Positions 55,958-64,000 of a stretch of DNA of 64,000 nucleotides are shown one piece after another. This DNA comes from Acanthaster planci (lineage: Eukaryota; Echinodermata; Asteroidea; Valvatida; Acanthasteridae): NCBI RefSeq assembly GCF_001949145.1, contig NW_019091472.1:735786-799785 (forward strand), read 5' to 3'. Below the pieces are notes generated by a model. That model was not told where the DNA came from and did no database searches. It saw nothing but the letters and a program-made list of their open reading frames with translations. The position numbers and the translations under genes were made by a program. The stretch's first letter is position 1; every line of letters starts with the position of its first letter.

Positions 55958-58404
55958 CGAGTTAATTTTTACTATTACTTTACTAACAAAGACTTGAGGG
56001 ATATCATTTTGTTAAACTCTCTGAAAATCTGTCACACATGTCCCCTCCTTAAGGTTTCTGACAGACTTCAGCATCTCAAGTTTTCAGGCTTCTGCACTGT
56101 CAATACATACGACTCAGCATTCATCAAATTTCTGATCAGATCAAGTTTACAATTAGTACACCGCAGCTATAAAATGTCTGTGTATAAACTATTGACAAAG
56201 TTACTTGATGCACAATAATAAAAATAAAATGTAAAATTTATAGAAAGATCAGCAGTAGATATCTCATGAAAGAAAATCTTTATTATATGTACACTGACTG
56301 CATACATCGCCATGGAGACCACTGCCATTAAATTGAGAATCAGGCCCATGTTTTGTGTCAGATTTGAGGCAGGGTGCTTTATACAATCTGTGAAGTCACA
56401 GCAGTGTTGTGAAAGTTAAATGTCCAAACACTGTTTTATGGACTCCATGATGACGGGGAAATGGGGCTGGGTGACCACTCATGATGGCTGAGTGACCATT
56501 TACCCAGCTGTTACATGATTACTTAACTAACTGACCACCCCTGACAGGTGAGTGACCACTCAGGACAGCACACACCTGGCATTCATGATTCTGCAAAGTG
56601 TTGTGTATTATTATTGAAATGATAGATCACATGATCAATGCAGCTTTCCATGGAGAAGTTGGAAAATACAGTCAAGGATTGCCGTAGCACCATGCAAGGA
56701 TATATCTGTTTTCTAAGTATGTGTGGTTCCGAAAAGCTATTTCACCTTTACAAAATTGTTCATTTGCCATTTCTAGACTTGCATTTCATTTTAGATTTGT
56801 GGACAATGACTCTGTGCTCACAGAATTAGTCTATCAGCTCACTGCTCAAATTTCAAGGAACAGAACACTCAATGTCAAATGTCTAATGATACAACATAAA
56901 GTGGACTTTGACTTATATGCCAGGTTCTAGCATTACATATGATCTGCTCCTGCAGCCTACCATGTACAGAGTTCTCATTCAAAGTGTAACAGTCAAGCGT
57001 TGTGCAATGTGTTCCACATGGTCAGACAGTTAGGCCACCAGAAATGTGTTCCGACATACCCTCCATGGATTAGCTGGCCACGAGTGCTTTATCACAGTAC
57101 AATATCTTAATTGAACAAGTTTTCCTTCAATGCATAATTTGGTACAAAGTCATGCCCCCAATTTACCAATGTCTAGCTTAGGAATTAACTGTCTCTACCA
57201 CTGAAATAAGAATGGTATTTCAATAACATTACTGAACTGTCTTTTGATGACCACAACAGTACAGGTTGTTAAAAGAATAAACAATAAACAGAAATGTACG
57301 CCTCCATAAAGTTAATATGCTCCACATTTTTTGTTTGCCAAAATATCCAAATCATTGACAACACTTAATTAGTATATTTACACCAAGTACAAAACCCCTC
57401 TCACAGAAAGTTGATAGATATCATTACACTTGTTGTTTCTTCTGCTGAAAAATATAACAATCTATGTCCAAGTTCATTAATTCTCTTGATTATGCTGGTT
57501 ATTTACAAGTTCTTCTGACAACTCAAAGCCCATTCACTGATGAAAACCAGGCCAATTCTACAGAGCCACTTAATTAGGCCCCCCCCAAAATTGTTCTGAC
57601 AATTTAAAAGGTAGTGGCCTTTGCGACTAGCTTATTCTGTTCTATTTATTGCATGCTGACAGGTTTGCTTGTGCGAGCTTGAAGTTATAGTACTCCAACA
57701 AAGATCCATCCTCACCAGTGTATTGCCAGAGTACGACCACTGCTGTGGATATATACTGGCTTACAAACTGTGTAACAGTTACCCTGAATCTGGGTCATTC
57801 AACAGACATCTTTGCCGCACCTGAGTGCATGTATCAGCGTGGCATTAGACACTTCCTCTAGACAACTATCATTGATTACTACACGCTAGGTAGGCCCCCA
57901 GTAATGGTTCACAAACTCTTCCCATGTACTGTTCAGAGAAACTGTCAAGGTGACTTTGATCGTTGCTTCTGCCATTACCATTGGGCATCCCTGTGCCTAT
58001 TTGCGTGTAATTGCACGATTGACCAGTGAACTACACTATGGATCAGTAACTATTTGCCTCTAGAGACAGTGAACGCATGCTTAATGCAATCACTTCCATG
58101 CAGAGACTCTGATGCTGTGAATAACAATATGTAAAACCCCCAGCCACGTACCCATGTCAAGCCCTATGCACAAGTCAGCCTTAGAAATTCCCCAAAAAAC
58201 AAACATTACTGGGATGACTTCAGCAAATATTGGAAACCATTCCCAGGTTTGCCATTACTGTAACTTTCACTTTGCCATATAAACTGGAATCAAGGTAATG
58301 GCACAGACCATTGACAAAATGAAATTGGAGGGCATACCATCAAGACAAGGGCAAATGCCTCTTTGGAGGACTCCCCCAAAATGGATTGTAGCCGGACGTA
58401 CTGC

Positions 58405-58576
58405 CTACTTCCAGAAGTTCTGATGCTCATTGATGATGAATTCTATGCACTGATTCTGATAGACCATGGACAAGGCCACATTGAAGCTCTCTTTCTTGGG
58501 CCACATAAGGGTAGGGCCGAAGACAATGGCTAGATTCTGAGGTAGCATTCTGTTCTTGTCCTTGTGAGCCACAACA
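58405..58576 (-). CDS. RhoGAP-domain protein, last exon with stop
   Basis: Acceptor tctctcggcag, then VVAHKDKNRMLPQNLAIVFG, then PTLMWPKKESFNVALSMVYQ and NQCIEFIINEHQNFWK with a TAG stop. This is the C-terminal half of the RhoGAP fold; NxMxxxNLAIVFGPTL is the classic motif, and the VYQNQ helix is typical of the ARHGAP9/12/15/27 group, where RhoGAP is the last domain. The protein ends about ten residues after that helix, as expected for a group with a C-terminal RhoGAP. In those proteins PH, WW or SH3 domains lie further N-terminal; here they would be beyond the window. No stop or frameshift is seen. Confidence 0.92.
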
Positions 58577-60189
58577 CTGCCGAGAGAGAAATGAAAAGGC
58601 AAGACCTTTATGTGACTAAGCAACAACTGTCTTCAAATTGAAGTTTTTTTGTGATTGATAACCAATTCGACTGAAAGGTTTGACAAAATGCAGGTGCATT
58701 TCTAAGGATTAAGACAACGTAATGAAATTGGCCCTATAAAATTGTTACTCCTCAACATAGGGTAGTGCTGTTATGGCGCACTCCGATGCTTAAACCAAGA
58801 TTTAACTTAATCAGTAGTCTTTGTATAAAGACAAAATGTCACAAGATACCTCAAAATGAGACTTAAGGCTATTTTTTAGCATTTATGCTGTTTTAGCTTG
58901 AATTGCAAAGCACAAAGAAAGCTCTTTTTGTTTTAATATGTCACTTGGTACAGCATCCTGATGAAATGGATATCAGAGAAAAATGTAAAAAGTTCACAAA
59001 TTTTAAAATTAGACAGTGTGAAGCAGTTTTGATGGGAAATGAGCCCGTTTTACTATTTTCTTACCAAATACTTGAAAGTGAAGGAAAACCAAAAGGTCAG
59101 TGACAGGACAGAAGAAAATGCTTCAAATTGATGTTCTTTTGCACTTGTCAACAAGCAGGGGAAATATGGTGTCAGTAATTTGCACGTTCTCAAGAACCAT
59201 TTGGATTTGTCACAATTCATGCCAAGTCCCATCTGACGTGAGCATTACGGCTGTGACTTTGGTGCATGCATGACAAAGGCACAGCCGCTGAATATGCCCA
59301 GTATGGCCTCACATCCAAGATGGTGGATGGGAAATGGTTGTGGGAGATGTGGCTGGTGCAAAGAACACACATAGATATCTTTTGATAAACACTACTGCAG
59401 CCGGGTTTGTGAAAGATCCAACAATTATTAATTTGCGGCAGGATGGAGTCCTTCAACCCTAATCCCAATGGGATTCTCAGCAGGCAGTCTGCTAAATGCA
59501 AGAGCATGTCACAAAGCTGAAACGAAAGCAATAATACTGAATGTAACAGAATGCATGAAACTGCACGAGTGGATTTTATGGCACTGTGCAGTGCACTGGA
59601 GCAGCACTAGTCTTGGCCAGAGCTGCCAACCTCACTTGACCAAAAATCTTATGGTTTTACCTTGAAAATCCTATTTTCTGAAAAAAATCCTTTTCTTCAC
59701 TGTTGCACTGTTCCCTACACTGAACAATCAAGAGAGCGCGATGCATAGTCTGGGTCCAAGACGAACTGCACAAACGAAGCAGTAATAGACAATAGAGGGC
59801 CTCGTGGATGGACATCGCATCATGCATGTTGCATGCATTTGCATGGCAATTCCGACTCGTGAAAAATGTCAATTTTCAAGCCAAACAACAGGTAAAAATC
59901 TAAAATAAATACAAAGCTTATTTTTTTTGTAAATCGTATTTTATTGACAAAAATTGTAGTGTGGTATTGTCACTGTAAAATTGTACGAAATACGATAAAA
60001 GGTTGGCAGTTCTGCTTTGCCCTTTAAGTTACACAGTGCACTCTTCTACTCATGCTCGCTGCTGAAAGCAATAATGTAAAACAATTTTTCATCAGTAGTG
60101 CATTCTATTGCCATTAGCAGGTAAAGGGTTATGTACATGTACAATATTCTTCTTGACAAGCTTTGAGTGGGGTATCCTACACCACATAC
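58577..60189 (-). other. Last intron of the RhoGAP gene
   Basis: A 1.6-kb interval between two phase-matched exons. I see no repeat class or extra exon in it. Confidence 0.75.
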
Positions 60190-60295
60190 TTGTTCAGATG
60201 TCTAAAGAGGACTTTCATGGTCTCCTGGTTGACTCGAGGCAGGGAATTAATTACGTCCTGGAAGGCTTTCAGTTTGGACTTTCTGTCAGGCTTCC
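60190..60295 (-). CDS. RhoGAP-domain protein, second-last exon
   Basis: 106 bp, acceptor ttgactgcag and donor AACAA|GTATGT. The A left by the previous exon joins GG to give Arg, and the exon reads KPDRKSKLKAFQDVINSLPR, then VNQETMKVLFRHLN. The pattern LPRxNxETMKxLFRHL is the conserved RhoGAP helix after the substrate-binding loop. The two bases AA left at the end join T of the last exon to give Asn. The phases at both borders agree with the neighbouring exons, which makes the three-exon model strong. No damage is seen. Confidence 0.9.
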
Positions 60296-60837
60296 CTGCA
60301 GTCAAGGAAAACAAAAGCATGTGTAGTTGGCAGTTGGGGAGAAATGCCCCAAGCATTAAAATAGGAGTAATTTCTGTTACTGATGGTCACTTTATGAGCA
60401 TATCTGTTATGTAATCGTGGTCTGAGGGGATCACACAGATAACATTATCAGTCTGTGCACATTCAGTTGAAAATTAATCCTGCACATTCGGCACAATTCA
60501 TGTGCACAACCCCGCATATGCTCATGGCATGAACTTTATTCATGCAATAAACCTTCTGCACAAGTGAAAAATCGAAGGGCACAGGCAATGCTTCAACATC
60601 AATGGTGCCTGGCATACATGTGAGGGCCAATGAGGTTTGGACATTAATTTTCAAGTGGAAACTGCCTGTATTTCATCTCAGCCAAGCAAGCACACACACA
60701 AGGGATGATAACACTGTGCCTCTCAGACACTGTGCAGTCCCTGATGACACTTATGCTACAAAATCATGACCAGAAGCACTTGGGTTGTTTGACATCGTAT
60801 GTGCCAAGCTGATGGACTGACCAAGGGACAGACTTAC
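60296..60837 (-). other. Second-last intron of the RhoGAP gene
   Basis: A 542-bp interval between phase-matched exons with nothing recognisable in it. Confidence 0.75.
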
Positions 60838-60975
60838 TCATTGCTTCCATGAAGCCATCATAGCCATCAAATGTCACCAATGGCTCAGGTAACTCTCTGA
60901 AGTACAGCTTGAGTGCTCCTGCGATGACATGGATGTCTTCCTTCCATGGTGATGCACTGAAATCAACTGGCTTTT
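60838..60975 (-). CDS. RhoGAP-domain protein, third-last exon
   Basis: Exon of a GTPase-activating protein for Rho-family GTPases, read on the minus strand between an acceptor (ggggtacag) and an ATGA|GTAAGT donor. It encodes [20 protein letters not shown], then [12 protein letters not shown], then [11 protein letters not shown]. The block [13 protein letters not shown] is the RhoGAP signature at the substrate-binding helix. It enters with two bases of a split codon and leaves with one. RhoGAPs speed GTP hydrolysis by Rac/Cdc42/Rho through an arginine finger, which lies upstream of this exon and outside the window. By eye the sequence is closest to the ARHGAP9/12/15/27 group ([12 protein letters not shown] against the WEDIHVVTGALK type). 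No earlier exon is visible between 60976 and 61873. Confidence 0.88.
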
Positions 60976-61873
60976 CTGTACCCCAAAATATACCATGACT
61001 TTAATCAAGGTCAATTACGTAAACATGCTAAATAACTACATATGTACTTGAGCATGACATCCTTTTATCTAAATATGAGGTCCTGAGTTTAAGTGATCAC
61101 AATTTTCTTATTGAACGATGTTGAATATTTCAGGCATTTCCTAAAAATGATGGTGCCTGTTTGGATGCTGCAGGCAACACCATCAATGTCCTAAATACCA
61201 CTGCTTGTGACAGACTCTGCACTAGATGACACAATAAACAGTCTGATTAAATGTTAACCTCTTGCTGCCGGGGGGCAGTTACCAATGTTGATGATGCTGG
61301 TCCGGGATAATTATCATTTTTTTCTGTTTTCAAAATTCGTAAAAAATTCCTCTCTTCATTTACTGGACACTTACAAACACGTGAAGGACTGTCTCGTGTC
61401 CTCTCTAGCCTGACAGACAAAATCTATTGATGCCCGAGTATTTCAGCGAGGCCTGCAGCCTTGTAAAAAGAGCCCAGATTGTGCGGTGTTATATAAGTTT
61501 CTTTTGTTCACGAACCTGGCTCAGTGTGCCGCTGACCTCTTTTCAATAGGGGCCAGATTAGCATGCAGAAGTGCTATGTGGCTCATCGCTGCGGTGGTGG
61601 AGTGCTTTTGTCCCTGGTGGTAATCCGCTCACTCTAAATGCCCCAAACCGTGGTATACCGTTTCGAAACAAGGCTGGATTATCTCCACTTCTGAGAGTGA
61701 AAAAATGTTGGTAATGCCCAGCATCTTGGTCTTTTATTCCGAGTACGGTCTTTTGTTACAACGCCCTGTTCCCTTTGTCCGAGTTTGGAGACCCCGGCCA
61801 AGCGTATAAAGCATACGTGTCCGGATCCGGAATCCCCGGCAGGAAATGGTTAAAAACCTTTGATTTCCAAGTA
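60976..61873. other. Probable upstream RhoGAP intron, no exon seen
   Basis: The exon with the arginine-finger block (GxYRVSG type) should lie upstream on the minus strand, but I do not see it before the Tigger element starts. A moderately CpG-bearing patch at 61500-61840 has no assigned function. Confidence 0.4.
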
Positions 61874-62365
61874 CAGTGGAATGCCGCTATAACGAACACA
61901 ATGGTCCACACTAAATGTTCAGTCTAGCGGACGTTTGGTATAGTGAAATTAACTGCCGAATGTTTCGTTGTCATGTTGAATAGCATCCTCTCTTGTCTAA
62001 CCAAAGTGCACCCTCTTCTGACACTATGCTTCGCTGTTTTCCTGATTTTTTGGCATTGCACTCACGTTCAAGGTTTTTTTAAATATTAAATAACAAAATT
62101 TGTTTCAAATTTATCCTTGTAAAGTCATGATTAATCTTTGTTCAGCTTACCGTTGTAATTGTGAAAATAATAAAATCAACACAAGTCTAATAAATGACAA
62201 CATGATGAAGGGAAGGGAGAAGGAGGTGCTTGTGTTTATTTCTTTTCCNTTTTTGGGGAATGGGAATGAGGCACAGAGCAGCTGCAGGGGATCTATCTGT
62301 TTTTTGAACACGTGTTGGTTCTGAAAAGAACCGTTTGCTTTGAAGTTCAATTTGATGGAGTCTGC

Positions 62366-63540
62366 TTACATCTTGAAAAAGTCTGTCAGCTTTTTGTGCT
62401 TCATCACCTCATCTCGCTTCCGTCTGATGACATTCTTAATGTGCTGCGAGTTGATGATTGTTATGGGGTCAGTGTTTTCCTGAGATTCCAAGAAGCGCAG
62501 AACAAGGCCCAAACATGCCAGTGCCTCAATTGCAAGTGGGGTAGGCTCTGGTTTATCATCGCTGTCATCCTAAGCGATCGGATCTTCCCCCTCTGCCCTT
62601 ATCTCACAGCCTGCACGATCTCGTCGTCACTCCATTCCATTTCAGCATCCATTGGTAAATTGTCATCGAGGGCTTCCCATGCAGCAATAACTGCCGTTTC
62701 ACCCATCTCTTCCAAGTTCCGTTGGTTTCCAAGTTGCCAAACCAGCTGTGTGAGGGAACATCATCATCATCTTCTTCTGCCGGTTTGTTCCCTTGAACTG
62801 GAGTGCCAAGGGTCTTCTTCAAGGCGTCTTGAATGGATTTTGGCTTGACTGCTTTCCATGCTTCTGTGATCATGTAGCATACGTCCTTGAGAGTGACTGA
62901 CTTCAAAACTGAAGTCAAGTCCGTGTCCACATTGTCGTTGTCTTGTACCCGGCAGAGAAGATGTTTCTGATAGACTTCCTTCATGGCCTGCATCACACGG
63001 CAGTCCATCGGCTACATCTTCGATGGAGTGTTTGGAGAAAAGAATTTGCATTGAATTCCCCGACAGCGGCTCACGAGGGGGTTCTTGGGCATGTGTCCAG
63101 AGCAGTTGTCAAGCAGTAGAACTGCCTTATGAGGTAGGTTCTTCTTTGTCAGAAATTGTTTTATTTGTGGGACAAACTCTTGGACGAACCAGTCTTTGAA
63201 CAGTTCTGAGTCCACCCATGCATTTGCTTGGCTCTTGTAGACCACGGGCAAGATCTTGTGATTGATGTGATGAAAACATCGTGGGTTTCTAGCCCACCAT
63301 CGTATTTTCAGCTTGAGGTCATCAGTTTCATTGGCGCAGCAGAGTAGTGTCACCCGGTCTTTCGCCTGCTTTTGGCCTGGTACTTTGCTCTCACCACTAT
63401 GGGCGAGAGTTTTGTTGGGCAGCAGTCCCCAAAACAAGCCAGTCTCGTCAGCATTGTAGCGCTGCTCTGGCAACAGTTCTCGTTCATCCAGTTAGCGACA
63501 GTACGAGTTTTGGAACTCGGACATGGAACCTTCACTTGGT
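62366..63540 (-). pseudogene. Tigger/pogo transposase (DDE_1 family), copy 1, broken and N-terminally truncated
   Basis: Cut-and-paste transposase. The catalytic domain is visible: YNADETGLFWGLLPNKTLAH (first Asp), KDRVTLLCCANE, NPRCFH, LLLDNCSGH (second Asp) and PMDCRVMQAMKEVY (third Asp), giving a DD34D-like spacing. The tail ends KHKKLTDFFKM with TAA at 62366-62368. Damage: TAG at 63012-63014, three residues before the third Asp, where relatives usually have Gln; another TAG upstream at the LDERELLPEQ border (about 63493-63495); a shift of frame near 62690-62710; and a TAG before the DDSDDKPEP acidic tail. The N-terminal DNA-binding (CENP-B/HTH) domains are missing because the sequence jumps at the N at 63545. 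It cannot encode an active enzyme as it stands. Confidence 0.88.
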
Positions 63541-63663
63541 GAGGNTTTTTTGGGGGGAAGGGAATGGGGCACAGAGCAGCTGCAGGGGATCTATCTGTGT
63601 TTTGAACATGTGTTGGTTCTGAAAAGAACCGTTTGCTTTGAAGTTCAATTTGATGGAGTCTGC

Positions 63664-64000
63664 TTACATCTTGAAAAAGTCTGTCAGCTTTTTTTGCTTC
63701 ATTACCTCATCTCGCTTCTGTCAGATGACATTCTTGATGTGCTGCGCGTTGATGATTGTTATGGGGTCAATATTTTCCTGAGATTCCAAGAAGCGCAGAA
63801 CAAGGCCCAAACCTGCCAGTGCCTCAGTTGCAAGTGGGGTAGGCTCTGGTTTATCATCGCTGTCATCCTAAGCGATCGGATCTGCCGCTGGAACGGGCCC
63901 TCCTGTCACAGCCTGCACGATCTTGTCGTCACTCCATTCCATCTCAGCATCCGTTGGCAAATTGCCATCGAGGGCTTCCCATGCAGCTATAACTGCCGGT
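63664..64000 (-). pseudogene. Tigger/pogo transposase, copy 2, C-terminal part only
   Basis: Near-identical by eye to copy 1 over its C-terminal coding part, offset by about 1.3 kb. It reads AAWEALDGNLPTDAEMEWSD, then DDSDDKPEPTPL, LGLVLRFLESQEN and ends KKLTDFFKM with TAA at 63664-63666. It shares with copy 1 the TAG before DDSDD, and has an additional TGA where copy 1 has the first Arg of RRKRDEV. It runs off the window, so the catalytic part cannot be judged. Confidence 0.85.

Larger units (their letters stand above)
51024..58404. other. Intergenic region between two convergent genes
   Basis: The plus-strand IQ/coiled-coil gene and the minus-strand RhoGAP gene end towards each other across about 7.4 kb. 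It contains their 3' UTRs, whose ends I cannot fix, the two MITE-like hairpins, the E2F-like duplication, an A-rich tract and a contig join. No further gene is recognised. Confidence 0.5.
61874..64000 (-). mobile_element. Tigger/pogo-type DNA transposon (Tc1/mariner superfamily), damaged, with a second partial copy
   Basis: The right-hand block is a Tigger-like element read on the minus strand. Its 3' terminus is at 61874: a TA (61872-61873, the expected target dinucleotide) is followed by CAGTGGAATGCCGCTATAAC, the CAGT start and CGxTATAACGAAC subterminal repeat common in these elements. The broken transposase lies at 62366-63540. A second copy of the C-terminal part and 3' UTR lies at 63546-64000 in the same orientation. 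The 5' terminus is not in the window. Single Ns at 62249 and 63545 mark likely contig joins, so the order of the pieces is uncertain. Confidence 0.85.

Overview
The window looks like a piece of a draft animal genome scaffold: AT-rich, intron-rich, sparse in genes, with one 207-base run of N and three single-N joins. The recognisable genes are animal genes (an ERG-type potassium channel, a RhoGAP protein). The sequence is saturated with the palindromic word TACATGTA and, less often, TACCGGTA. My guess is a marine invertebrate deuterostome, echinoderm-like, but that is inference from general look only.

Layout. From 1 to about 35 kb there is no host exon that I can recognise. This is probably a long intron, or intergenic DNA, downstream of the first two exons of an ERG (KCNH2/6/7-type) voltage-gated potassium channel gene on the minus strand (exon 1 at 41309-41384, exon 2 at 35137-35367; together they encode the start of the eag/PAS domain). 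This stretch holds a tRNA-derived SINE-like unit (3229-3302) inside repeated and inverted flanks, a decayed Ty3/gypsy pol on the minus strand (7391-10619), a 76-nt almost perfect palindrome (14213-14288) and a 32-33 bp minisatellite (33531-34071).

About 1.5 kb from the channel start codon, and divergent from it, begins a plus-strand gene of at least eight exons (42922-51023). I assembled it by splice phase; the model reads about 844 residues: a serine-rich N-terminus with an acidic DDEVFFG motif, an IQ motif followed by a coiled coil, a long Ser/Thr-Pro-rich disordered middle, and a second coiled coil near the C-terminus. I do not recognise the family. One junction needs either a 41-bp intron or a frameshift, and the N gap lies inside one intron. 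A LINE reverse-transcriptase tail sits in the divergent promoter region and a MITE-like element sits in intron 2.

From 51 to 58.4 kb I see no gene, but there are hairpin MITE-like elements and a 26-bp duplication holding an E2F-like palindrome. From 58405 to 60975 the last three exons of a minus-strand RhoGAP gene (closest by eye to the ARHGAP9/12/15/27 group) fit together in phase; its N-terminal exons lie beyond the window. The right end (61874-64000) is a Tigger/pogo-type DNA transposon with a recognisable terminus, a transposase broken by a TAG next to its third catalytic aspartate, and a second partial copy in the same orientation. The joins carry single Ns and may be assembly artefacts.

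I did not find a convincing new biological system. The most interesting items are the unrecognised IQ/coiled-coil gene with its odd 41-bp intron, the near-perfect palindrome at 14.2 kb, and the tandem Tigger arrangement.
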